A DNA stretch of 64,000 nt, taken from positions 55,769 through 119,768 of the forward strand of contig NZ_MBDL01000013.1 in the NCBI RefSeq assembly GCF_001707755.1. Reading direction: 5' to 3'. The notes below the pieces were generated by a model. That model saw only the letters and a program-made list of their open reading frames with translations, searched no databases and had not been told where the DNA came from. This DNA comes from Acinetobacter celticus (lineage in GTDB: Bacteria; Pseudomonadota; Gammaproteobacteria; Pseudomonadales; Moraxellaceae). A program made the position numbers and the translations under genes. The first letter of the stretch is position 1. Each line of letters opens with the position of its first letter. Positions 45,367 through 55,270 of the stretch are shown piece by piece.

Positions 45367-46542
45367 CTAAGATTCAAGCAGATTTAAAATCGCCTGAACA
45401 GGGTCTTCACTATTTCCTGCAAGCAATTGTTTATGCATTGTAATATGTTGCATTGCTTGAATTTGTGCGGTTTCTACATTCATCAGTTTTTCAATTTCAA
45501 TAGCTAAGTTTTCAGGGGTTGCTTCTTTTTGAATCAGTTCCCGAATCACTTTTTTACCTGCAATAATATTGGGCAAAGAATAATAAGGAATCTTAATAAG
45601 AAATTTAACCACTTGATAAGTCAGCCAATTCAATTTATAAAAAGTCACCATCGGACGGTGTAATAACATTGCTTCTAAAGTTGCCGTACCCGATGCCAAC
45701 GCGACAATATTTGACGCATTCATCACCTGACGACCAATTTTAGATTCAGTTTCTGTATTTTCCATTAACTGTACTTGTGCTTTGAATGCAGCAGGATAAC
45801 TATTCAGTAAGGCTTCTATTTGCTGTTTCCGCGCATCATTAATTGCTGGAATCAAATAAATATATTCAGGATGTTTTTGCATCACAATCTGAGCTGCATC
45901 TAATACCAATGGGCCAAGCCGTTCTACTTCACCACGTCGACTCCCTGGTAAAAGTGCGATATGTTTTTGCTCTACATTTAAACTTAATTCGGCTTTGGCC
46001 TCTGCAATTGGGTTCTGTAACGGCAATTGACTGGCCAAAGGATGCCCCACAAAAGCCGCAGGCACATCCCATTTTTTGAAAAAGGTTTTTTCAAAAGGAA
46101 ATAAACACAAAACTAAATCAATAGATGCCTTAATGCCATGTACACGCCCTTGACGCCATGCCCAAACCGAAGGACTCACATATTGCACGGTCTTAATAGG
46201 CAACTGTTTTTGTTTCAAACTTTTGGATAGACGTAAGTTGAAATCTGGCGCATCAATACCAACGAACACATCGACAGGATTTTTTGACCATGTGTCGACT
46301 AGACCATCACGGACTGCAAATAACTTTTTAATATCTTTCAGTACTTCAACAATACCCATGACCGACAAAATATCCATCGGATAATAACTTTTAAAGCCTT
46401 CAGCGATCATTTGCGGACCGCCAATACCTTCAAATTCGGCATCTATGCCCTGCTCACGAAAACGACGAATCAACTTTGCACCTAAGGTATCACCCGATAC
46501 TTCACCCACTACGATGCCAATTTTAAGTTTCCGATTTTGCAA
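45367..46542 (-). CDS. lpxB: Lipid-A-disaccharide synthase LpxB
   Basis: This 391-residue glycosyltransferase (GT19) joins UDP-diacylglucosamine and lipid X to form the lipid A disaccharide. Family segments are VGEVSGDTLGAKLI, GIGGPQM, GIDAPDFNLRL, VSPSVWAWRQGR and LLPGSRRGEVERL. The start appears to be TTG at 46542, seven bases after GAGGA, and no ATG fits. It is convergent with alkR, 29 bases apart and without a clear terminator between. LpxH, which makes its substrate, is encoded at 28.7 kb. Confidence 0.95.
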   Translation of the reverse strand: MQNRKLKIGIVVGEVSGDTLGAKLIRRFREQGIDAEFEGIGGPQMIAEGFKSYYPMDILSVMGIVEVLKDIKKLFAVRDGLVDTWSKNPVDVFVGIDAPDFNLRLSKSLKQKQLPIKTVQYVSPSVWAWRQGRVHGIKASIDLVLCLFPFEKTFFKKWDVPAAFVGHPLASQLPLQNPIAEAKAELSLNVEQKHIALLPGSRRGEVERLGPLVLDAAQIVMQKHPEYIYLIPAINDARKQQIEALLNSYPAAFKAQVQLMENTETESKIGRQVMNASNIVALASGTATLEAMLLHRPMVTFYKLNWLTYQVVKFLIKIPYYSLPNIIAGKKVIRELIQKEATPENLAIEIEKLMNVETAQIQAMQHITMHKQLLAGNSEDPVQAILNLLES

Positions 46543-46868
46543 GTTTTAATCCTCATCAGGCTGTTCTATTTAAAGCTGCCACATTTTAGCATAGTCCTAT
46601 ATTTTTATATCTTAAGCATTAGGCTCAGTAAAATAACGATTTTTAAAAACCCTATTTGATGAATTAAAAGGCACAATGGTTACATCAAAAAACTTTATAA
46701 ATTTTAAAGGTTGTAGATCCTGCTCTATTGGATTTAGCTAGGTCTGCTCGTTCCTAGAATTTAAACATCAGCTTATAAAAGTATACTTTTGGCTAGCTTT
46801 ATCATTTTTTAGCATAAGTTAATCAACAATCAAGACAACATCTTATAAAAAACAATCATAACATATCC
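46543..46868. other. Intergenic region, divergent promoters
   Basis: These 326 bases separate the divergent lpxB and TauE/SafE genes. The stretch is AT-rich with no frame longer than about 30 codons and no RNA-like fold that I can recognise. Confidence 0.4.
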
Positions 46869-47804
46869 ATGTTTTTTGATATTTGGCATATGTCCATGTT
46901 TGGTCCTTTAGAGTTTATTATAGCGGGTGTATTGGTGGGTTTCTGCGTTGGCATTACAGGTGTCGGCGGCGGTTCTCTCATGACGCCCATTTTAATTAGT
47001 CTTTTTAGAATTGAACCTCATATCGCTATTGGTACAGATTTACTTTATGCCGCAATCTCTAAATTTTGCGGTTCTTTGGTGCATGCAAAAAAATTAAATA
47101 TTGTTTGGCCAATTGTTATTTGGTTGGCTATTGGCAGTCTTCCTGCGTCTTTTGCAACGCACTGGGTTTTAGACAACTATTTAAGCCAATCAACAAGTTA
47201 TAAAGCAGTATTAACGACAGTTTTAGGTTTTATGCTGACCTTAACAGGCCTGTCCATTATGTTCCGTGGACATATTGAAAAATTCTTTAATAAATTTCGA
47301 AATGCCAACGTCATGGATGATATGACTGCCGATCTAGAGCATGTGAATTTTCAAGCAAAGAACAAGCGCGTTTATATTATTATTATGGGCATCATTTTAG
47401 GTGTTTTCGTGACCTTGTCTTCGGTCGGTGCAGGCGCTTTTGGCATTATGGCCTTAGTTTTGATGTTTCCAAATCTACCCATGATTCGAATTATTGGTTC
47501 AGACGTGGTACATGCCGTGCTCTTAACCTTCGTTGCAGGTATGGGGCATATGACCTCAGGCAATGTAGACTTCCATCTTCTCGGGTGGCTTCTCTGTGGT
47601 TCTATTCCTGCCATTATCATTGGCACACTCATCAGTTCACGTTTGCCTGAAAAACTGATTCGTAAAATTTTAGGAATTACTCTTTTTGCTTTGGGTATTA
47701 ATTTTATTCTTCACCCTGTAAAATCTAAACCAGTAGAAAAACCAACGGCTACTTTTAGTGTGCCAAGTCATGCTATAAATACTGATAAAAACGTGAATGT
47801 TTAA
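46869..47804 (+). CDS. TauE/SafE-family membrane exporter
   Basis: This 311-residue protein has about eight helices in two halves. The hallmark GITGVGGGSLMTPIL stands near the N-terminus and its echo LSSVGAGAFGIMALVLMFP appears in the second half, each followed by the GTDLLYA / GSDVVHA loop. The family exports sulfite, sulfoacetate or other organosulfur anions. The exact substrate is unknown. The gene stands alone, without sulfur metabolism genes nearby. Confidence 0.88.
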   Translation: MFFDIWHMSMFGPLEFIIAGVLVGFCVGITGVGGGSLMTPILISLFRIEPHIAIGTDLLYAAISKFCGSLVHAKKLNIVWPIVIWLAIGSLPASFATHWVLDNYLSQSTSYKAVLTTVLGFMLTLTGLSIMFRGHIEKFFNKFRNANVMDDMTADLEHVNFQAKNKRVYIIIMGIILGVFVTLSSVGAGAFGIMALVLMFPNLPMIRIIGSDVVHAVLLTFVAGMGHMTSGNVDFHLLGWLLCGSIPAIIIGTLISSRLPEKLIRKILGITLFALGINFILHPVKSKPVEKPTATFSVPSHAINTDKNVNV

Positions 47805-47930
47805 ATTATCTTTACGATTCATCACTTTTTTTAAACCAACTCATTGATCTTTTTTATAACAATGCCATGCACCATTCATGTTATATTCAGCTCATGAAAC
47901 AACCTTTTGTATGAACAACCAGTGACGGCA

Positions 47931-49022
47931 ATGAATACACAACAGTCAAACTCAATTACTCAATCAGATATCAATGACGTGAATGTAAAAAGCATTCAGC
48001 CCCTTGTGACACCAGCGGAACTCAAAAAAGAAGTACCTTTGACTGAAACTGCCTATCAGACCGTTGTAAAAGGTCGCGAGACTGTCCGAAATATTTTAGA
48101 CGGCAATGATAAGCGTTTATTTATCGTGATCGGCCCATGCTCTATTCACGACACAGTGGCAGCTCACGAATATGCAGACCGCTTAAAGGTACTTAGCGAC
48201 AAAATTAAAGATACTATTTATGTGGTAATGCGGGTTTATTTTGAAAAACCACGTACTACAGTCGGTTGGAAAGGTCTGATTAATGACCCAGATATGAACG
48301 ACTCTTTCAATATTGAAAAAGGTCTTCGTATTGGTCGTCAATTACTTCGTGAATTGAACGAAAAAGGCTTACCTTGTGCAACTGAAGCACTTGATCCAAA
48401 CTCGCCACAATACTATCAAGACTTAATTTCTTGGTCTGCTATTGGTGCACGTACAACAGAAAGCCAAACTCACCGTGAAATGTCTTCAGGTTTATCTTCA
48501 CCTGTTGGCTTTAAAAATGGTACAGACGGCGGTTTAACAGTTGCAACCAATGCAATGCAATCTGTAAAACATGGCCATAGCTTCCTCGGTTTAAACGATC
48601 AAGGGCAAGTTTCGGTTATTCATACTAGCGGTAATCCGTATGCACACGTGGTATTACGTGGTGGTAACGGTAAACCTAACTACGACGCAGGCTCTGTTGC
48701 AGAAGCAGAAACCGCCTTAGCAAAAGCAAAAGTCAGCAATAAAATAATGATTGATGCCAGTCATGCTAATTCGAATAAAGACCCGTACTTACAACCACTG
48801 GTGCTTAAAAATATTACAGAGCAAATCTTAGATGGCAATAAATCAATTGTTGGTTTAATGGTTGAAAGTCATTTAAAAGGTGGTCGTCAGGACATCCCTA
48901 GCGATTTAAACGCTTTAGAATATGGTAAATCAGTTACTGATGGCTGTATCGATTGGGAAACCACCGAGAAAGCCTTGCTTGAGATGCATGAAGCACTCAA
49001 AGACGTTTTACCAAAACGTTAA
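47931..49022 (+). CDS. aroG: 3-deoxy-7-phosphoheptulonate (DAHP) synthase, class I
   Basis: This enzyme of about 363 residues makes DAHP from phosphoenolpyruvate and erythrose 4-phosphate, the first step to aromatic amino acids. Conserved segments are LFIVIGPCSIHD, YFEKPRTTVGWKG, ARTTESQTHREMSSGL, FKNGTDGGL and the metal site IMIDASHANSNKD. The sequence cannot safely tell the AroF, AroG and AroH forms apart, so the symbol is provisional. I use ATG 47931; the frame is open to a TTG eight codons earlier. It is a single-gene unit with a strong terminator. Confidence 0.93.
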   Translation: MNTQQSNSITQSDINDVNVKSIQPLVTPAELKKEVPLTETAYQTVVKGRETVRNILDGNDKRLFIVIGPCSIHDTVAAHEYADRLKVLSDKIKDTIYVVMRVYFEKPRTTVGWKGLINDPDMNDSFNIEKGLRIGRQLLRELNEKGLPCATEALDPNSPQYYQDLISWSAIGARTTESQTHREMSSGLSSPVGFKNGTDGGLTVATNAMQSVKHGHSFLGLNDQGQVSVIHTSGNPYAHVVLRGGNGKPNYDAGSVAEAETALAKAKVSNKIMIDASHANSNKDPYLQPLVLKNITEQILDGNKSIVGLMVESHLKGGRQDIPSDLNALEYGKSVTDGCIDWETTEKALLEMHEALKDVLPKR

Positions 49023-49028
49023 GAACAG

Positions 49029-49060
49029 TAAAAACGCCATCGTCAAGATGGCGTTTTTAC
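49029..49060 (+). terminator. Terminator after the DAHP synthase gene
   Basis: A 12-base AAAAACGCCATC stem with a 5-base loop and a run of five T residues. Confidence 0.9.
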
Positions 49061-49099
49061 TTTATAGTTGCCTCATGACATGAAAGCATAAATAATTTT

Positions 49100-49624
49100 A
49101 TGAATGAAATTGAAAATGGTTTAAGCCAAATAGAAAGCTTCCAGTTTATTCATGAGCACTTGTTTACATCTGGACAGCCTACTGCTGAACAACTTAGGCT
49201 AATTAAAGAATACGGCGTTACTACAGTTGTAAATTTAGCCTTAACAGATGACAGTAATCATTTGGAAAATGAAGATCGTATTTGTCTTGAATTAGGTCTG
49301 AACTATATTCAACTGCCTATTTTATGGGATACACCTTCTGACGAGCAGTGTTTATTGGTTTTAGACATGATCGATCATTTGATTCAAGAACAAATCATTT
49401 GGGTACACTGCACTCAAAATTTTCGTGTCTCTAGTTTAATCTACTTGTATCGTCAATATTTTATGGATATAGAGATGCCTGTGGCGCAAGACTTGATGCA
49501 TCAGGTCTGGGAACCCAATGCAACATGGACTGGTCTAATTCATGCAGTCGCACTACAACTCCAAGGCCGTAAAGCGACCAAAGAATTGCAGCATTCACTG
49601 ATTCACCCAGATCATTTTGCGTGA
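49100..49624 (+). CDS. DSP/PTP-like phosphatase family protein with C-x4-R loop
   Basis: This 174-residue protein resembles the small dual-specificity phosphatase-like proteins: [12 protein letters not shown] near the start, a TVVNLAL strand, an Asp in LPILWDTPS (D77) that could act as general acid, and the loop [15 protein letters not shown]. The cysteine C104 and arginine R109 are separated by four residues, not the usual five. Some related families show the same spacing, so activity is uncertain. Its last 13 bases overlap the end of the convergent ispF gene. Confidence 0.7.
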   Translation: MNEIENGLSQIESFQFIHEHLFTSGQPTAEQLRLIKEYGVTTVVNLALTDDSNHLENEDRICLELGLNYIQLPILWDTPSDEQCLLVLDMIDHLIQEQIIWVHCTQNFRVSSLIYLYRQYFMDIEMPVAQDLMHQVWEPNATWTGLIHAVALQLQGRKATKELQHSLIHPDHFA

Positions 49625-50100
49625 GAAATCAGCACCGTTGCCATAGCAAGAATACCTTCTTGACGACCAGTGAACCCTAATTGTTCAGTGGTCGTTGCTT
49701 TTATGCTCACTTGAGTCACATCTACATTTAACACATCAGCAATGCTTTGACGCATTTCTAAATTATGTTTAGCCAATTTTGGGCGCTCACACGCTACAGT
49801 GATATCCGCGTTATTGAGTAGATAGCCACGGTCTAAAATAAGTTGATAGACATGTTTAAGTAAAACTTTACTGTCAGCATCTTTAAAATTCGGGTCGGTG
49901 TCTGGGAAATGCTGTCCAATATCGCCAAGAGCCAATGCGCCCAAGAGTGCATCACAAAGTGCATGTAAAACCACATCACCATCGGAATGTGCTTTCAAAC
50001 CGTGCGTGTGTGGTATTTGCACACCTGCTAGCGTTACAAAATTACCTTCTTCAAAAGCATGTACATCAAGTCCTTGACCGATTCTAATTTGTGCAGCCAC
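49612..50100 (-). CDS. ispF: 2-C-methyl-D-erythritol 2,4-cyclodiphosphate synthase IspF
   Basis: This 162-residue enzyme closes the cyclic diphosphate in the non-mevalonate isoprenoid route. The zinc ligands are in GLDVHAF (Asp, His) and [20 protein letters not shown] (His). [10 protein letters not shown] and [13 protein letters not shown] complete the active site. The length is standard. IspD is not adjacent here, unlike in E. coli. It overlaps the end of the convergent phosphatase-like gene. Confidence 0.96.
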   Translation of the reverse strand: MAAQIRIGQGLDVHAFEEGNFVTLAGVQIPHTHGLKAHSDGDVVLHALCDALLGALALGDIGQHFPDTDPNFKDADSKVLLKHVYQLILDRGYLLNNADITVACERPKLAKHNLEMRQSIADVLNVDVTQVSIKATTTEQLGFTGRQEGILAMATVLISHAK

Positions 50101-50199
50101 GACATTTTCCTTTAGAAATAAATGATTGAAATCTTGTATTCACACTTTCAATTTCGCTATAGTGAGTACAAGCGCAACATAGTGAAAGTATAAGCGATC

Positions 50200-50844
50200 A
50201 TGCTGTTGAAAACTGATATAAATATCATCAAAACCACCCTACTTGGCCTTGGCTTTTTTTATTCCCATGCCATTTTTGCCACCCCAATCGATTGCTCTGC
50301 ATCTGGTCAGAATGCAAATCATAAAATTTGCTCAGTCGCTTTGCATGAACAACGTGAACATTTAGATAATCTCTATCTCACCGCATTATTAGTGACAGAT
50401 GCACCCATTCGTATTGTGCAAGACACACACAAAATGTGGCTTCAGCGCTTACAGCAATGTAAAAGTATGACTTGCCTTAAACAGCAAATAGATTTACGAG
50501 CAGATGACTTAAATATTTTTGTGTCACTGAATCAAAGCTTAACTCAACATTATTTAAAATTTGAAAATGGTCATTTTGCCAAACAGCAAGTGCATTTGAA
50601 GGTGCATCAGCTCAGTAAAGACCGTATTAAGGTGGAAGGAATTGCCTATCGTAGTCCGAATAACCGTCTTGATACGCAAACAGTGTCCTTTTTAGCTTAT
50701 ACCACGCCCGAGCAAAAGAGTGCTATCACTGACAATGAACATGACTGTCAATATCAGTTTAATTACAGTAAAGCCTTATTATCTGTAAAAACTAGTCAAA
50801 AAGGCTGTGAACGCTTTGCAGGTGTTTACCGCTTATATGATTAA
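50200..50844 (+). CDS. Exported protein with LprI/DUF1311-like N-terminal region
   Basis: This 214-residue protein has a signal peptide ending near FATP. The mature start IDCSASGQNANHKICS...LD-LY...W-LQRLQQCKSMTCLKQQI is the Cys pattern of the small LprI/DUF1311 periplasmic proteins, which inhibit lysozyme in some bacteria. The C-terminal half is beta-rich, with two further cysteines (HDCQYQF and KGCERFAG) that could pair. Function in this organism is unknown. It is divergent from ispF with 99 bases between. Confidence 0.6.
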   Translation: MLLKTDINIIKTTLLGLGFFYSHAIFATPIDCSASGQNANHKICSVALHEQREHLDNLYLTALLVTDAPIRIVQDTHKMWLQRLQQCKSMTCLKQQIDLRADDLNIFVSLNQSLTQHYLKFENGHFAKQQVHLKVHQLSKDRIKVEGIAYRSPNNRLDTQTVSFLAYTTPEQKSAITDNEHDCQYQFNYSKALLSVKTSQKGCERFAGVYRLYD

Positions 50845-50947
50845 TTGCATATTAGACATGGTCAATTTAGGCTAAACCTTTCCAACATCAACTAATTCAA
50901 ATAAAACTCTAGAGATTTATTCATTACAATTAGGGTCTAAATTACTG

Positions 50948-52180
50948 TTATATGGGATGACTCTGCGCAATTTGCTGACTGATCATGACTGCTGTTGCGG
51001 CCGACAGCGTCCAACCCAAATGACCATGTCCTGTATTATAAAAAACACGCTCCCGTTTCCCTCTATTCACAATCGGCATCATCGGTCTTAGTCCCGCCCA
51101 AGGAATGGCAAACTCAGTTGATAAGTCAAAATTTCGATGTAGCCAATCAATTAAAGGCTGTATACGATCAGAACGAATATCACGATTATAACCATTAAAC
51201 TCAGCCGTTCCTGCAACTCTTAAACGATCTATACCTAATCGAGAGCTCACAATCTTGGCGCTTTCATCCAATAAACTAACCCACGGCGCATGCTGTTGAC
51301 TTGTGCTATCTTTCAGCTCGACTGTAATTGAATAGCCTTTAACTGGGTAAATATTAACTCGATCTCCTAACATTTCTGCTAAATGATAGCTCCCTACACC
51401 ACCACAAATGACCAGTGCATCTGCATTGAGTATTTCAATGGTATTTGCTGGCTTTTCCATATTTTCATCACTGGGTTTAAGTAGAACTCTAACCCCTTGT
51501 TCATTAAGATGTATCGCTGAAGCATCCATACCAAATAAATACTTTACACCTAATCGTTGTGTAGTCTCAGCCAAACCCATCGTAAACTTATGAATATCTC
51601 CTGTTGCATCACCTGGGCAATAAAAACCGCCATAATAACTCCCCCTCAAACTGGGTTCTATCGATTGCATTTCTTGGTTTGTCACGGCATAACGTTCTAG
51701 ACCACCTTCACATAACATCTCATTCACTTTTATTGCCGTGTCATATTCCACTTTGTTATGATAAAAATGTAAAATGCCACGTTTTTCTAAGTTAAATTCA
51801 ATCTTTTCTTTTTCTGCTATTTCAAATAATCGTTGCCGTGCCAACAATGCCATTCTGACTGTTTCTTGGCTATTGGCTTTATAGTGTTTAATATTGCCCA
51901 TAAATTCGAGTAGCCATGCATATTTATGCATACTAAAACTAGGATTCAAAAGCAAAGGTGCAGACTTTTGTGACATCCATTTTATACCGTTGAGCACGGT
52001 GGCTTTTTGATTCCATACTTCCGCATTACAGGCAGACAATTGACCACCATTGGCAAATGACGTTTCCATCGCTGGATATAAATGTTTATCAACCACGGTG
52101 ACTTGATAACCCAAAAGGCTCAGTTCATAAGCCGTTGTAACGCCCGTTATTCCAGCGCCAATGACAATAATGTGACACAT
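50948..52180 (-). CDS. dadA: D-amino acid dehydrogenase DadA-like flavoprotein
   Basis: This 410-residue FAD enzyme has the GxGxxG nucleotide loop at the start (IIVIGAGITGVTTAYEL), SFANGGQLSACNAEVW, the mid-chain CPGDATGDIHKFT and a C-terminal GHGHLGWTLS loop, all DadA-like. It oxidises D-amino acids to 2-oxo acids at the membrane and feeds electrons to the respiratory chain. I use ATG 52180 with AAGGAG five bases upstream. No alanine racemase or dadR is adjacent, so substrate and control may differ from the classic dadAX operon. Confidence 0.9.
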   Translation of the reverse strand: MCHIIVIGAGITGVTTAYELSLLGYQVTVVDKHLYPAMETSFANGGQLSACNAEVWNQKATVLNGIKWMSQKSAPLLLNPSFSMHKYAWLLEFMGNIKHYKANSQETVRMALLARQRLFEIAEKEKIEFNLEKRGILHFYHNKVEYDTAIKVNEMLCEGGLERYAVTNQEMQSIEPSLRGSYYGGFYCPGDATGDIHKFTMGLAETTQRLGVKYLFGMDASAIHLNEQGVRVLLKPSDENMEKPANTIEILNADALVICGGVGSYHLAEMLGDRVNIYPVKGYSITVELKDSTSQQHAPWVSLLDESAKIVSSRLGIDRLRVAGTAEFNGYNRDIRSDRIQPLIDWLHRNFDLSTEFAIPWAGLRPMMPIVNRGKRERVFYNTGHGHLGWTLSAATAVMISQQIAQSHPI

Positions 52181-52186
52181 AAGCAC

Positions 52187-52586
52187 TCCTTAAAATGTAC
52201 ACACACTTTAAATTTTAAATAATGATGTACCTCATCTGTCATCGTTACCTAGAAGCTTCGATTAAAATCAGAAAGCTCTCTGACTCATCTTCTCTCTTTG
52301 CTGAGTATTTTTTGTAGATATTTCTCTTTAGAATGTTGTCATTATTACAATTTTTGGCCTGAGACTTTGCTCCTTCGGCGAACGTATTCTACGCGCCTCT
52401 CCTACAAATAACTCCTACTTATAACTCCTACTTATAATATGGGTAGTTTTTATACTAATGCCTAGCATTATTTTGATTTTATGATCTTTTTACTCCTTCT
52501 TAATTTATTCAACCCTGTACCTTAATGAACTAATAAAAAACCATAAATGATTTATAATTCTAATCTGACTTTATTCATATTCATTT
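52187..52586. other. Intergenic region with tandem repeat
   Basis: This 400-base stretch between divergent genes has no gene. It contains a 13-base unit, AACTCCTACTTAT, repeated twice in tandem at 52410-52435. Just before it is a patch of higher GC (52365-52405) that looks unlike its surroundings and may be a remnant of a dispersed repeat. Confidence 0.45.
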
Positions 52587-53366
52587 ATGCGCACTTATCA
52601 TTTAACTGATTTTTCTGAAATTATCCAAAAGCACTCTTTATATGAACTCACAGAAACTGAATTATTGAAAATTGGTCAATATGGGAACTTAAGCAGTTTT
52701 TATGCACCATTTGAAAGCATGAATACCGAAGCCAAAGTTGTTTTAGTTGGAATCTGTCCCGGTCAAATTCAATGGCACAACGCACTACGCGAAGCCCAAG
52801 CGGGTTTAAAACAAAATCTGCCACTGGATACCATTTTAAAGCGCACAAAATCAACAGGAGCTTTTAGTGGCCCAATGCGTGCCAATTTAGTCAAAATACT
52901 AGACCACATTGGCCTACATACCAAACTTGGAATTCATAGTACTCAAGTATTATTTCATGAAAATCAATCTATAGCACATATGACCTCCTTACTAAAACAC
53001 TGCATTCTAATCAATGGAAAAAATTATGCAGGATCATCACCCAATATGCTGAAAAATGTGTTTTTAAAACAGCATATCGATGCTTACTTTTTACCTGAGA
53101 TCTCTCAAATGAATAGTAATGTGGTCTATATCCCTTTAGGTAAAAGTGTGAGCGAAGTCCTGTATTTTTTATCTAGCTTAGGCTATTTAAAAGAACAACA
53201 AATTTTAGATGGTTTCCCACATCCATCTGGCGCCAATGCAGAACGTATCAAATACTTTTTAGAAGAAAAACTAGCATCTAATTTATCAAATGCGACGAAC
53301 CCCACACTGATCGACGAAGCGAAATTAAAACTTTTACACAAAATTGAAGCGCTACATTTTCAATAA
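52587..53366 (+). CDS. Uracil-DNA glycosylase superfamily-like protein
   Basis: This 259-residue protein shows the two end motifs of the UDG fold: VVLVGICPGQIQWHN (about 51-65; the water-activating loop) and GFPHPSGANAERIKYFL (H212 in the DNA-gripping loop). The middle has no clear uracil-pocket signature such as those of Ung or Mug. Proteins of this kind cut damaged bases from DNA, but some members of the fold have other roles. The length is above that of Ung (about 230). It stands alone beside a decayed lipoprotein gene. Confidence 0.65.
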   Translation: MRTYHLTDFSEIIQKHSLYELTETELLKIGQYGNLSSFYAPFESMNTEAKVVLVGICPGQIQWHNALREAQAGLKQNLPLDTILKRTKSTGAFSGPMRANLVKILDHIGLHTKLGIHSTQVLFHENQSIAHMTSLLKHCILINGKNYAGSSPNMLKNVFLKQHIDAYFLPEISQMNSNVVYIPLGKSVSEVLYFLSSLGYLKEQQILDGFPHPSGANAERIKYFLEEKLASNLSNATNPTLIDEAKLKLLHKIEALHFQ

Positions 53367-53608
53367 AATTTAAATCTAAGAGTTTATTTTTAACTGATTT
53401 TTTCTTTGAACTTATTATACAAACTATGCCCTTAAATATTGAACATACTTTTTCTATTCAATATTACCAACCCATTTACCTAAAAAAAATTCACTTGAAT
53501 AATTTCAGAAAAAATGTGCTTAAATTTACTTTTTATATCTTCTATGTGATTATAGCTCCCAAAAATAAGCAACAATTCATAAAAATAAATCTTTAGGCTG
53601 CATTAATA

Positions 53609-54040
53609 ATGAAAAATAACACTATATTCACCAGTATGGTTTCACTTCTTTCAGGTTGTATTATTGTTCCGTCAAACTCAAATCCGTCCTCAGATTCGGA
53701 ACCCAAAGCGTAAAAAACTCTAAATCTGTTACACGAACCACGACACATGGGCCATTACTCTGTGAAACAAGTCAAATTTGCCCTGAATTAGCAATTGACT
53801 GGATAAAGCAACAAATTGAACACCATATTTCCGCATATATTTATAATGTTCAAAAAATTGATTTAAATATTTCTCTACAAAAACTAAGAATTGCCTTCCT
53901 AAACCTGTATTTTGTAATTGAGGATCTATACAAAATGTCTCTATTTCTACAGATATACTTTAGGGCAATTAAAGGATGGTTTAACACAGTCAAAATTTGA
54001 ATTTTGGGTAATGAGTACGTTACCTAACGTACAAATTTAA
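53609..54040 (+). pseudogene. Decayed lipoprotein gene with several frameshifts
   Basis: An ATG at 53609 opens a lipoprotein signal (TSMVSLLSGCIIVPS, lipobox LSGC) that stops after 34 codons at 53713. A second frame continues with GTQSVKNSKSVTRTTTHGP and CETSQICPELAIDWIKQQI. Near 53950 the likely reading switches again to give GQLKDGLTQSKFEFWVMS, which ends at TAA 54038-54040. Each piece looks like protein but no single frame joins them. I read this as a lipoprotein gene of about 140 codons broken by at least two indels. The family is unknown. Confidence 0.6.
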
Positions 54041-54106
54041 AGATGTATTGGGCTTACACTAAAGAGTAATTTGCTGGCGACTCACAAAACGTTTTAAAAC
54101 CAAAGA

Positions 54107-54144
54107 TAAATAAAAGCCAGACATTTAGTCTGGCTTTTATTTAT
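54107..54144. terminator. Terminator after aroC, probably bidirectional
   Basis: An AATAAAAGCCAGA stem has a 6-7-base loop, with A and T runs on both sides. It lies 20 bases beyond the aroC stop and also faces the end of the decayed lipoprotein gene. Confidence 0.85.
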
Positions 54145-54163
54145 TCAAAATCAATTTATCGTA

Positions 54164-55258
54164 TTATTTAGGTTCAATCGGTGCAAAGGGTGCAACCACA
54201 TCTGCATTTTGTGCACGATGACGCATAAAATGATCCATCAATACAATCGCGAGCATTGCTTCTGCAATTGGTGTTGCACGTACACCTACACATGGGTCAT
54301 GACGCCCCTTAGTCAGTACATCCGTATTTTCACAATCAATATTAATGGTTTTACCTGATGTGGTAATCGATGCCGTCGGTTTTAAAGCAATTGCCACACG
54401 AATAGTCTGACCGCTCGAAATACCGCCTAAAATACCCCCTGCATGATTTGCAAGGAAACCTTCGGTCGTCATTTCATCACGTGTTTCATGACCAAACTGC
54501 GCTGCGACAGCAAAACCATCACCAATTTCAACACCTTTGACGGCATTAATTGACATCATGGCATGGGCAATATCTGCATCTAAACGGTCAAATACAGGCT
54601 CGCCCCATCCGACAGGTACTTTTTCCGCCAAGATTTCTAGCTTTGCGCCACAGCTGGTGCCTTGTTCACGCAATGACGTCACTAGGGCTTCAAAACGCGG
54701 AACAGCTTCAACATCGCCACAAAAAAATGGATTATTTGGAACTTCATTCCAATCTAATTTTTGAGCTTTTTCAGTGCCAATTTGTGTCACATGACCACGA
54801 ACATTTATACCAAATTTTTCAAATAAGAATTTTTTGGCAATTGCACCTGCAGCAACACGCATCGCTGTTTCACGTGCACTAGAACGGCCACCACCACGGT
54901 AATCACGAAAACCGTACTTTTGTGTATAGGTATAGTCTGCATGGCCTGGGCGGAAACTTTGCGCAATATTACCGTAGTCTTTAGATTTTTGATCTGTATT
55001 ACGAATCAAAAGGCCAATCGGTGTACCTGTGGTTTTACCTTCAAATACGCCTGAAATAATTTCAACTTCATCAGGTTCTTTACGTTGTGTCGCAAATTTA
55101 GAGGTACCCGGTTTACGACGGTCTAAATCTTTTTGTAAATCGTCTGCTGTTAGTTCAAGACCAGGCGGAACACCGTCCACAATAGCCATGAGACCTACAC
55201 CATGAGATTCGCCACAAGTCGTTACACGGAAGAGTTGCCCTATACTATTACCTGCCAT
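54164..55258 (-). CDS. aroC: Chorismate synthase
   Basis: This 364-residue FMN-dependent enzyme makes chorismate from EPSP. The three family signatures are present: [35 protein letters not shown] and [15 protein letters not shown]. The length is typical. It starts 12 bases after the prmB stop and is probably cotranscribed with it, the same prmB-aroC order as in other gammaproteobacteria. DAHP synthase, the first enzyme of the same pathway, is at 47.9 kb. Confidence 0.97.
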   Translation of the reverse strand: MAGNSIGQLFRVTTCGESHGVGLMAIVDGVPPGLELTADDLQKDLDRRKPGTSKFATQRKEPDEVEIISGVFEGKTTGTPIGLLIRNTDQKSKDYGNIAQSFRPGHADYTYTQKYGFRDYRGGGRSSARETAMRVAAGAIAKKFLFEKFGINVRGHVTQIGTEKAQKLDWNEVPNNPFFCGDVEAVPRFEALVTSLREQGTSCGAKLEILAEKVPVGWGEPVFDRLDADIAHAMMSINAVKGVEIGDGFAVAAQFGHETRDEMTTEGFLANHAGGILGGISSGQTIRVAIALKPTASITTSGKTINIDCENTDVLTKGRHDPCVGVRATPIAEAMLAIVLMDHFMRHRAQNADVVAPFAPIEPK

Positions 55259-55270
55259 GTTAGCGACTCC

